64,000 nt of DNA from NCBI GenBank assembly GCA_905216215.1, contig CAJMSZ010000005.1, positions 7,770 to 71,769 on the forward strand, read 5' to 3'. The DNA comes from an uncultured bacterium. Its GTDB lineage: Bacteria; Bacillota; Clostridia; Lachnospirales; Lachnospiraceae. Below the pieces are notes generated by a model. It made no database searches, was not told the DNA's origin, and saw nothing but the letters and a program-made list of their open reading frames with translations. Positions 42,728 through 50,348 of the stretch are shown here, piece after piece. Position numbers and translations under genes: made by a program. Position 1 is the stretch's first letter; each line of letters starts with the position of its first letter.

Positions 42728-44476
42728 ATGATTAAAGTAGAAAAATTATCCTATTCCTTTCCGGAGAAGGATTTATATAAAAAGGTGTCGTTTACATTAG
42801 AAGATGGTCAGCACGCAGCATTGATCGGAAGCAATGGCACGGGCAAGAGTACACTGGTGGATATGCTTATGGATACGGAAAAATACCTGTATGACGGTAA
42901 GATTATCAAGGACGAGTCCTGCCGAATGGGGTATGTCAGTCAGTTTGCCAAACGGGATAGGAGTCAGCAGATGACTGTATTTGAATTTTTGAGTGAGGAC
43001 TTTGTGCGATTACAGGAAATCAGTGCGAGTCTATGTGCGGAAATGGCTGTGGCGGAAGATTTGGAGCAGATTTTTGAAAAATATCAGAATGTACAGGATG
43101 AGATTCAGGCTGTGGATGGAGACAATTATGAAGTGAATATTCACAGACAGCTCAAAATCGCAGGACTGAGCGGACAGACGAATTTAGAGCTTGCAAAGCT
43201 AAGCGGTGGTGAATACAAACTGCTTCAGGTAATAAGACAGATGCTGTTAAAGCCAGATCTGCTGATTATGGATGAGCCGGATGTATTTCTGGATTTTGAG
43301 AACTTAAATGGACTTCGAGACTTAATTAATTCCTATAAGGGAACATTGCTTGTCATTACCCATAACCGTTATTTGCTGAATCACTGCTTTGATAAAATCC
43401 TTCATCTGGAAAATGGAGATATTCAGGAATTTGACAGTAATTATACGGATTATCATTTCTCCCTGATGCAAAAGAAGCTGGAGCTTCAGGAGCAGGCAGA
43501 AGCAGATATGGCTGAAATTGAACGCTATCAGAAAATGGTGGACAGGTTGCGGCAGGATGCGACTGTGGTAGCAAGTGTGAACCGGGGAAAGGCGGTAAAT
43601 GCCAAGGCAACGCAGCTTGCAAGACTGGAGGCAAGACGGATTAAAGAACCATTTGTAAATATCCGACAGCCGAAGATTCAGCTTCCGAAGATTGCAGTGT
43701 CCGGTGAGGAAGACGCGGGACTGCTTTTGCAGATGAACGATTTGGGGATTGGATTTGAAGAACCACTTTTGGAACACGTATATCTGGAGCTGTACGAACA
43801 TGAGAAAGTGGCGATTGTGGGACCGAATGGGACAGGGAAGACAACCTTGCTGCGTGAGGTATTCCGAAATGGGAACCCGGCTATTTCTGTCAGTGAAGAT
43901 GCAAAAATAGGCTTTTTGTCTCAGATTCATGAAGATACGTTGAACGAAGAACACACCATTTATGAAGAATTTGAAGAACTTGGATTCGGGAAAAAGAGTG
44001 ACATCGCAGAATATTTGAGCAACTATTGTTTTGAGGCGGATATGCTTGGAAATAAAATCGGACAGTTGTCAGGTGGAGAAAAAAACTTACTTCAGATTGC
44101 AAAAATGGCCACGGGCGATGCAAACCTTCTGTTGTTGGATGAGCCAACCAGTCATTTGGATACCTATGCACAGATTGCACTGGAAAAGGCTTTGGCAGAG
44201 TATAAAGGAGCAGTGATAATGGTTTCCCATGATTTTTATACCATAGCAGACTGCGCAGACTATGTTCTCTATGTAGAGAACAAATCCTTAAGACGAATGA
44301 GTATCCGTGCGTTCCGGAAAATGATATATCAGGATCATTTTGACAAGGATTATCTGGAATTGGAGCAGAAGAAAAAGGAACTAGAAACAAGAATCGAACT
44401 CAGCATGAAAGCGAAAGACTTCAAAGCAGCGAGAAAACTGAGCGAAAAATTAGAAGAGATTATAGAGAAAAGGTAA
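42728..44476 (+). CDS. ABC-F family ATPase
   Basis: A soluble protein of 582 residues with two ABC ATPase domains and no membrane segments. Walker A motifs are GSNGTGKST (about 35) and GPNGTGKTT (about 363); signatures LSGGEYKLLQ and LSGGEKNLLQ; Walker B LLIMDEPDVFLD and LLLLDEPTSHLD. The inter-domain linker (about 230-320) is charged and helical, like the P-site tRNA interaction motif of ABC-F proteins, and the C-terminus is a short coiled coil. These act on ribosomes, some giving antibiotic resistance, others regulating translation. The sequence does not show which. SD GGAGGAGG precedes ATG 42728. Confidence 0.93.
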   Translation: MIKVEKLSYSFPEKDLYKKVSFTLEDGQHAALIGSNGTGKSTLVDMLMDTEKYLYDGKIIKDESCRMGYVSQFAKRDRSQQMTVFEFLSEDFVRLQEISASLCAEMAVAEDLEQIFEKYQNVQDEIQAVDGDNYEVNIHRQLKIAGLSGQTNLELAKLSGGEYKLLQVIRQMLLKPDLLIMDEPDVFLDFENLNGLRDLINSYKGTLLVITHNRYLLNHCFDKILHLENGDIQEFDSNYTDYHFSLMQKKLELQEQAEADMAEIERYQKMVDRLRQDATVVASVNRGKAVNAKATQLARLEARRIKEPFVNIRQPKIQLPKIAVSGEEDAGLLLQMNDLGIGFEEPLLEHVYLELYEHEKVAIVGPNGTGKTTLLREVFRNGNPAISVSEDAKIGFLSQIHEDTLNEEHTIYEEFEELGFGKKSDIAEYLSNYCFEADMLGNKIGQLSGGEKNLLQIAKMATGDANLLLLDEPTSHLDTYAQIALEKALAEYKGAVIMVSHDFYTIADCADYVLYVENKSLRRMSIRAFRKMIYQDHFDKDYLELEQKKKELETRIELSMKAKDFKAARKLSEKLEEIIEKR

Positions 44477-44487
44477 GGTGGAGAAGG

Positions 44488-45219
44488 ATGAATAATACGA
44501 TTCGGGAGTTATTTGAACGGAAATCGGTGCGTGTGTTTGATGAAAAAGAGATTTCGGAAGAGGACAAGCGGATGATTCTGGAGGCGGCTACTATGGCGCC
44601 ATCTGCGGGAAACCAACAGCTTTATACTATATTAGATATCACAGATCAGAACTTAAAGGATAAACTGGTGGTGACCTGCGACAATCAGCCATTTATTGCT
44701 ACAGCGAAGATGGTATTGATTTTTTGCGCGGACTGTCAGAAATGGTATGATGGGTTTAAAGAAGCAGGATGTGGACCGAGACTTCCTGGGGTCGGAGACC
44801 TTATTTTAGCCATGTCTGATGCAAATATTGCGGCACAGAATGCAGTGACCGCAGCCCAGAGCCTTGGAATTGGCTCCTGCTATATAGGGGATATTCTGGA
44901 GAGTTGCGAAAAACATAGGGAAATGCTGGGACTTCCGCCCTATGTAGTTCCCGCAGCCATGCTGGTGTTTGGCTATCCTACGAAGCAACAGATGGAGCGG
45001 AAGAAGCCAGAGAGGGTAGAAATGTCACATATCGTTCATGAGAATGGATACCGGGTAATGGAAGAAGAAGAACTGCGGGAAATGTTTGCATCAAAAACAG
45101 GAACACGGGAATATGAGGACTGGATGAAAGCATTCTGCGAACGGAAATATAATTCGGATTTTTCAAAGGAAATGACTCGTTCTGTAGAAGTTTATCTGAA
45201 AGACTTTATGAAAAAATAG
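44488..45219 (+). CDS. Nitroreductase-family flavoprotein
   Basis: A 243-residue FMN-dependent oxidoreductase-type protein. It has the RKSVRVFDEKEISEEDKRMILEAA opening (split here), the PSAGNQQLY FMN-binding loop, and ANIAAQNAVTAAQSLGIGSCYIGDI, a common core of NfsA/FRP-like nitroreductases. About 40 residues at the C-terminus extend beyond the core. It starts 11 bp after the ABC-F gene and so is probably co-transcribed. The physiological substrate is unknown. Confidence 0.9.
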   Translation: MNNTIRELFERKSVRVFDEKEISEEDKRMILEAATMAPSAGNQQLYTILDITDQNLKDKLVVTCDNQPFIATAKMVLIFCADCQKWYDGFKEAGCGPRLPGVGDLILAMSDANIAAQNAVTAAQSLGIGSCYIGDILESCEKHREMLGLPPYVVPAAMLVFGYPTKQQMERKKPERVEMSHIVHENGYRVMEEEELREMFASKTGTREYEDWMKAFCERKYNSDFSKEMTRSVEVYLKDFMKK

Positions 45220-45238
45220 TCAAAGAAAGGATGAAAGG

Positions 45239-45913
45239 ATGCATCGCATATTAATCGTGGAAGATGACAGAGGAATCAGTGAGGCAATCAAAGAACAGGC
45301 GGAAATGTGGGGATTAGAGGCACAGATCGTGCAGAATTTCCGTGATGTGATGGCAGAATTTGCTGCGTGTGATCCGCATCTGGTGTTATTGGACATTTCA
45401 CTGCCATTTTTTAACGGATATCACTGGTGCAGTGAAATCCGCAGAGTGTCGAAAGTACCAATTATTTTTATTTCCTCCGCTTCGGATAATATGAACATTA
45501 TTATGGCAATGAATATGGGAGCTGATGATTTTATTGCCAAGCCCTTTGACCAGAGTGTGCTGATGGCGAAGGTCCAGGCTATGCTTCGCAGAACCTATGA
45601 CTTTGCATCTGCGGTTCCGGTTTTAGAACACAGAGGGGCAATGCTGCATACGGGAGAAAATTCACTGGTTTATCAGGGCCATAAGATTCAGCTTACCAAG
45701 AACGAATATAAGATTCTGCTGACGCTGATGGAAAATAAAGAGAAGGTAGTCAGCCGCGAAAAGCTGATGGAAGTATTGTGGGACAGTGATTCTTTTGTGG
45801 ATGAAAATACCCTTACCGTCAATGTGGGAAGGCTGCGGAAGAAACTGGAGGCAGCAGGTCTTATGGATTTTATTACGACAAAATTCGGAGCAGGGTATAT
45901 CATACAGGATTAG
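45239..45913 (+). CDS. OmpR-family response regulator (BceR-like)
   Basis: A 224-residue regulator with an N-terminal receiver domain (LIVEDD at about 4-9, phospho-acceptor Asp in LVLLDISLP near residue 51, Lys in FIAKPF near 100) and a C-terminal winged helix (NEYKILLTLMENKEKVVSREKLMEVLW, split). It precedes an intramembrane-sensing kinase and then a BceAB-type ABC transporter. In such modules the regulator activates the transporter genes when a cell-wall antibiotic peptide is sensed through the transporter. Confidence 0.93.
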   Translation: MHRILIVEDDRGISEAIKEQAEMWGLEAQIVQNFRDVMAEFAACDPHLVLLDISLPFFNGYHWCSEIRRVSKVPIIFISSASDNMNIIMAMNMGADDFIAKPFDQSVLMAKVQAMLRRTYDFASAVPVLEHRGAMLHTGENSLVYQGHKIQLTKNEYKILLTLMENKEKVVSREKLMEVLWDSDSFVDENTLTVNVGRLRKKLEAAGLMDFITTKFGAGYIIQD

Positions 45914-45931
45914 ACGAATGGAGGAAGAAAA

Positions 45932-46921
45932 ATGAAATTGTTTGGTGTATATCTGAAGCAGAGAGTGAAGAGTATTCTTCTGATGTCCGGTTGTGCGATC
46001 ATTTATTTTGCATGCTTTACTATGTATCATCTGCCGCTCCGTGCCACCATTTATCCCACGATATTATGTGTGGCTCTTGGTATGATTTATCTGATTCTGG
46101 ATTTTAAGAAGGTAAAGCAGAAGATAGAAGTGCTGCAATATATGGAAAATGTGCCTGAAGTGTTAGAAGAACATTTACCATCTGCAGAAGGTGTTCTGGA
46201 AACGGCTTATCAAAGTGTACTTCGCAAGCTGTGGCAGAAACAGAAGGAATTGCAGATGGCAATGAACCGGAATTATCAGGATATGATAGATTACTATACT
46301 GTATGGGCACATCAGATTAAGACACCCATTGCATCTATGAGACTCCATCTGCAAAATGAAGATTCAATTTTAAGCAGACAGCTTTCGGGAGATTTATTCC
46401 GGATTGAGCAGTACGTGGAAATGGTGCTTATGTTTCTGCGACTGGATTCCGATTCCTCAGATTATGTATTCCGGGAATACGATTTAGATGAGATTGTCCG
46501 TGCGGCAGTGAAGAAGTTTTCGGGGGAATTTATCAGTAGGAAAATCGGGCTTTCTTATGAGAAAATAGAAGAAAAAGTATTGACAGATGAAAAATGGCTG
46601 TCTTTTGTTGTAGAGCAGGTGTTGTCAAATGCGCTGAAATATACTATGACGGGAACGGTTTCCATTTATATGGAAGAGGAGCAAATACTCTGTATCCGGG
46701 ATACGGGAATCGGAATTGCACCGGAGGATTTGCCAAGGATTTTTGAGAAAGGCTATACGGGATATAACGGGCGGATGGACAAAAAGGCAAGTGGAATCGG
46801 ACTATATCTATGCAGACGGATTTGTGATAATCTGGGACACAGGATTTGGGCCCAGTCGGAGCCGGATAAAGGAACAACCATTCGGATTGATGTAAGCCAC
46901 AGAAAAATGAAATTCGAATAA
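45932..46921 (+). CDS. Intramembrane-sensing histidine kinase (BceS-like)
   Basis: A 329-residue sensor kinase with two N-terminal membrane segments (about 12-31 and 37-57) and almost no extracellular loop, the hallmark of BceS-type kinases that sense via their ABC transporter. The phospho-acceptor His is in VWAHQIKTPIASMRL (about residue 125). The ATPase domain has the N box VVEQVLSNALKYT, G1 IRDTGIGIAPEDLPRIFEKGY and G2 KKASGIGLYLC. It starts 18 bp after the regulator gene. Confidence 0.94.
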   Translation: MKLFGVYLKQRVKSILLMSGCAIIYFACFTMYHLPLRATIYPTILCVALGMIYLILDFKKVKQKIEVLQYMENVPEVLEEHLPSAEGVLETAYQSVLRKLWQKQKELQMAMNRNYQDMIDYYTVWAHQIKTPIASMRLHLQNEDSILSRQLSGDLFRIEQYVEMVLMFLRLDSDSSDYVFREYDLDEIVRAAVKKFSGEFISRKIGLSYEKIEEKVLTDEKWLSFVVEQVLSNALKYTMTGTVSIYMEEEQILCIRDTGIGIAPEDLPRIFEKGYTGYNGRMDKKASGIGLYLCRRICDNLGHRIWAQSEPDKGTTIRIDVSHRKMKFE

Positions 46922-46979
46922 GAGATGCGTTTGCATAAGAGATGATATTCGAATAAATGTGACAAAATTGTTAGAAGTG

Positions 46980-47034
46980 AAGGGAAAATTGTAAGCTGAT
47001 TCGATGGTGATTCAATTTTCCCTTTTGCTATAAT
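46980..47034 (+). promoter_or_regulatory. Extended -10 promoter overlapped by a 12-bp inverted repeat before the bceAB-like genes
   Basis: AAGGGAAAATTG (46980-46991) and CAATTTTCCCTT (47013-47024) are exact inverse complements 21 bp apart. TGCTATAAT (47026-47034 region, -10 at 47029-47034) follows immediately, with no good -35. The repeat ends in TTTT, so it could terminate the kinase transcript, or be the binding site of the response regulator that activates a promoter lacking a -35. Confidence 0.55.
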
Positions 47035-47064
47035 AATGGCAGAAATTCGAAAGGGGATTTTGAT

Positions 47065-47829
47065 ATGAGTATATTAGAAGTAAATGGAGTACGCAAAGTG
47101 TATGCGACTCGTTTTGGAGGAAGCAAAGTGGAAGCACTGAAAAATGTAACTTTCAGTGTAGAACGTGGAGAATATGTGGCAATTATGGGAGAATCCGGAT
47201 CTGGAAAAACAACCCTGCTGAATATTCTGGCTGCGCTTGATAAGCCGACGGATGGAACGGTAAAACTGGAGGGTATGGACCTTTCCAAAGTAAAGGAGTC
47301 CCAGATGGGAACTTTCCGCAGAGACAATCTGGGATTTGTATTTCAGGAGTTTAACCTTCTGGATACATTTACGGTAGAAGATAATATTTACCTTCCGCTT
47401 GTGCTTGCGGGCAATCATTACAAGGTAATGGAAAGCAAAATGATGCCGATTGTGGAGAAGCTTGGAATCAAGCATCTGCTGAAGAAGTACCCATACGAAA
47501 TATCAGGTGGACAGAAGCAGAGAGTGGCAGTGGCAAGAGCACTCATTACCAATCCGAAGCTGATCCTTGCGGATGAACCGACAGGGGCACTGGATTCGCG
47601 TGCTACTGATGAGTTGTTAAGACTTTTTGAGGATATCAATTATGACGGTCAGACCATTGTCATGGTAACTCATTCGGTAAAGGCGGCAAGCCATGCCGGC
47701 AGAGTATTATTTATCAAAGACGGGGAAGTATTTCATCAGATATACAGAGGGAATCAAAGTGATGAGCAGTTGTATCAAATGATTTCCGCTACACTGACAA
47801 CTCTTGCGACAGGTGGTGACAGAAGATGA
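47065..47829 (+). CDS. BceA-like ABC transporter ATPase
   Basis: A 254-residue MacB/LolD-type ATPase. Walker A GESGSGKTT (about 42), Q-loop FVFQEFNLLDTFTV, signature ISGGQKQRVAVARAL, Walker B LILADEPTGALD and the H-loop MVTHS are all intact. It overlaps the permease gene by 4 bp. With the linked two-component system it forms a peptide-antibiotic detoxification and sensing module. Confidence 0.96.
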   Translation: MSILEVNGVRKVYATRFGGSKVEALKNVTFSVERGEYVAIMGESGSGKTTLLNILAALDKPTDGTVKLEGMDLSKVKESQMGTFRRDNLGFVFQEFNLLDTFTVEDNIYLPLVLAGNHYKVMESKMMPIVEKLGIKHLLKKYPYEISGGQKQRVAVARALITNPKLILADEPTGALDSRATDELLRLFEDINYDGQTIVMVTHSVKAASHAGRVLFIKDGEVFHQIYRGNQSDEQLYQMISATLTTLATGGDRR

Positions 47830-49859
47830 GAATCCATGTGTATCCAAAACTAGCGTGGGAGGGAATCCGAAAAAATAAACGGCTTTATGTTCCATATATT
47901 GCCATGGGAGCCTTAATGGTAATGATGTACTACCTGCTCCGGTTTCTTCAGGATTCACCTGTTATCGGAGTGATGAGAGGGGCAGTTACTTTGTCAACGG
48001 TGTTACCTATGGGCTATGCCGTGATTGCGATTTTTTCCATCATCTTTCTGTTTTATACCAATTCCTTTCTGATCCGTCAGAGATATCGGGAGTTTGGATT
48101 ATACAACATTCTTGGCATGAATAAACAGAATGTGTGTATGATCATGGTATGGGAAAGTATTTTCGTAGGCGGTCTTGCCATTGTGACAGGACTGGCGGCC
48201 GGAATTCTACTGTCCAAAGGCGCAGAACTTGTCCTGTTTAATCTGGTTCATATGGATATTTCCTTTGACTTGCGTATTAGTGCTGTTTCTGTCTTTTATA
48301 CTATTACGGGGTATATTATAATTTATCTGATTCTTCTCCTGAATTCGGTAATCAAAGTATGGTTTGCCAAACCGCTTGATTTGTTAAAGAGCAATAGAGT
48401 GGGTGAGAAAATGCCGAAGCGTACATGGGTTTATGCGGCAGTAGGTATGGTTCTGCTCGGAGCTGCTTACTATCTGGCGGTCAGCATCAAGGAGCCGCTT
48501 ACGGCACTGATGTATTTCTTCCTGGCAGTAATTATGGTTATTATCGGTACCTACGCACTTTTTATGGCGGGTTCCGTGGTGCTTTGCAGGATTCTGCAGA
48601 AGAATAAACGCTATTATTATCAGCCAAATCATTTCATATCGGTTTCTTCCATGATGTACCGTATGAAGCGGAATGGAGCCGGACTTGCATCTATTTGCAT
48701 TTTACTTACCATGGTTCTGGTTATGCTTTCGTCTACCACCAGTCTTTACTTTGGGATTGAAGATTCCTTAGTTGGAAGATACCCACATTCTGTAAATGTT
48801 GTTGTAGGGTTCAGTGATGTGGAGGACTTGAATTCGGAAAATCTGAAGAAATTATATGAAGCAGTCCGGGAAAACAGTCCGGAAGTAAAGGAGACAGATT
48901 GTTATACCGTGGGAGGTACCTCCGGGTTATTTTCTGACCAGGGAATCAATCTGGATGTGACTTCAGTGGACGTAAGCATTAATGATTATGAACAGGTAGG
49001 GACATTGCAGGTAATGTCACTGGAAGAATATAACCGCTTATGTGATGCAGATGAAACCTTAAACGCAGATGAATGTCTGCTTTATGCCAACCGGATTACG
49101 TATGATTCGGATACATTTACCATTGTAGACGGATCAAGTTACAAGGTTAAGAAGATGTTGGATAACTGTGTAAAAGATGGCGACTTGGATTCTATGATGA
49201 ATCCAAGTATGATTATGGTAGTACCGGATTTTGAAGAATGTTTAAAGACCGTGTCCGATTTTCGTACACGGACTGAGGGAACCGTGATGGCACTCAGGTG
49301 GAAATGTGGATATGATGTGGAAAGTACAGAGCAGGAAACCAAAGAGGCAGAGGCAATTGAAGAAAGTCTGGCGAGGTTATCGGAAACAAAGTCTGTGGAC
49401 GGCCTTATTTTTTACAGCGTTGACAGTCGGGAAGATAACCGGGAGTCATTCTATGATTTGAATGGAAGTTTATTCTTCCTTGGTATTGTACTGAGTACGG
49501 TATTTTTGCTGGCAGCGGTTATGATTATCTATTACAAACAACTTTCAGAAGGGTATGAAGATTACACCCGCTATGAAATTATGCAGAAGGTAGGAATGAC
49601 GAAACAGGACATCAGAAAGAGTATCAACTCCCAGATGCTGACCGTATTTTTCTCGCCATTATTGATGGCAGGGCTTCATCTGTGCTTTGCTTTCCCGTTT
49701 CTGTGGAAGATTATGATGATGTTTGGATTAAATAATCGAACATTGATTATCGCAATAACCGTGATATGTTACATTATATTTGGTATTTTTTATGCAGTTG
49801 TTTATAAAATTACATCGAATTTATACTTTCATATCGTAAGTGGTAATAAAAGAGTGTAA
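47826..49859 (+). CDS. BceB-like ABC transporter permease
   Basis: A 677-residue permease with about ten membrane segments and one large extracellular domain (about residues 310-555) between the seventh and eighth segments. That domain is the known ligand-recognition region in BceB-type transporters. FtsX/MacB-like segments (REFGLYNILGMNKQNV and YEIMQKVGMTKQDIRKSI) each precede membrane helices. The start overlaps the ATPase stop (ATGA). The antibiotic recognised cannot be read from the sequence. Confidence 0.93.
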   Translation: MRIHVYPKLAWEGIRKNKRLYVPYIAMGALMVMMYYLLRFLQDSPVIGVMRGAVTLSTVLPMGYAVIAIFSIIFLFYTNSFLIRQRYREFGLYNILGMNKQNVCMIMVWESIFVGGLAIVTGLAAGILLSKGAELVLFNLVHMDISFDLRISAVSVFYTITGYIIIYLILLLNSVIKVWFAKPLDLLKSNRVGEKMPKRTWVYAAVGMVLLGAAYYLAVSIKEPLTALMYFFLAVIMVIIGTYALFMAGSVVLCRILQKNKRYYYQPNHFISVSSMMYRMKRNGAGLASICILLTMVLVMLSSTTSLYFGIEDSLVGRYPHSVNVVVGFSDVEDLNSENLKKLYEAVRENSPEVKETDCYTVGGTSGLFSDQGINLDVTSVDVSINDYEQVGTLQVMSLEEYNRLCDADETLNADECLLYANRITYDSDTFTIVDGSSYKVKKMLDNCVKDGDLDSMMNPSMIMVVPDFEECLKTVSDFRTRTEGTVMALRWKCGYDVESTEQETKEAEAIEESLARLSETKSVDGLIFYSVDSREDNRESFYDLNGSLFFLGIVLSTVFLLAAVMIIYYKQLSEGYEDYTRYEIMQKVGMTKQDIRKSINSQMLTVFFSPLLMAGLHLCFAFPFLWKIMMMFGLNNRTLIIAITVICYIIFGIFYAVVYKITSNLYFHIVSGNKRV

Positions 49860-49886
49860 ATCATATAGAGTAAGTTTTTCATTGTC

Positions 49887-49930
49887 AAACAGAGACTTGT
49901 CGTTTAGAAAACGGCAGGTCTCTGTTTTTT
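49887..49930 (+). terminator. Intrinsic terminator after the bceAB-like genes
   Basis: AAACAGAGAC (49887-49896) pairs with GTCTCTGTTT (49918-49927), with further inner pairing of TCGTTT and AAACGG (one G-U) around a short loop, followed by a T run. Confidence 0.9.
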
Positions 49931-49971
49931 GATGAACTTTTCTTAATAGGAAAAAAGTTCATCGAAAATGG

Positions 49972-50000
49972 TTGACAAATACCACACGGGGGTATAGTAT
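49972..50000 (+). promoter_or_regulatory. Copper-operon promoter with CsoR operator in the spacer
   Basis: TTGACA (49972-49977), 17-bp spacer, TAGTAT (49995-50000). The spacer holds ATACCACACGGGGGTAT (49979-49995), an interrupted palindrome of the known CsoR type (ATACC...GGGTAT). Repressor binding there would block RNA polymerase until Cu(I) releases CsoR. Confidence 0.88.
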
Positions 50001-50030
50001 GCAGATAGAAAGAAAAAAGGAGGAAACAAT

Positions 50031-50327
50031 ATGGAGCGAGAGTGTTGCCATAAGAAGAAAAAACGTTCAGAAGAAGAACTGAAGAAGCTTGTGAACAGAC
50101 TCAGCCGTATAGAGGGGCAGGTAAGGGGACTGAAGCGCATGGTCCAGGAAGATGCATACTGTATCGATATCCTGACTCAGGCTGCTGCTGTGAATGCAGC
50201 CCTGAACAGCTTTAATAAGCAGCTTTTGGCTGAACATATAAAAACGTGTGTAACAAATGATATCAGGGAAGGTAAGGATGAAACCGTGGATGAACTGGTA
50301 GCAACCTTACAAAAGCTAATGAAGTAG
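50031..50327 (+). CDS. csoR: Copper-sensing repressor CsoR
   Basis: A 98-residue all-helical regulator of the CsoR/RcnR (DUF156) family. The Cu(I) ligand triad is present: C44 (YCIDILTQ), H69 (AEHIKTC) and C73. The core RLSRIEGQVRGLKRMV is typical. An extra Cys pair near the N-terminus (ERECCHKKKK) is not part of the usual site. It is autoregulated through the operator in its promoter and is followed 21 bp later by its target copA. Confidence 0.95.
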   Translation: MERECCHKKKKRSEEELKKLVNRLSRIEGQVRGLKRMVQEDAYCIDILTQAAAVNAALNSFNKQLLAEHIKTCVTNDIREGKDETVDELVATLQKLMK

Positions 50328-50348
50328 AGTGAATGAAGCAGAGGTGAT

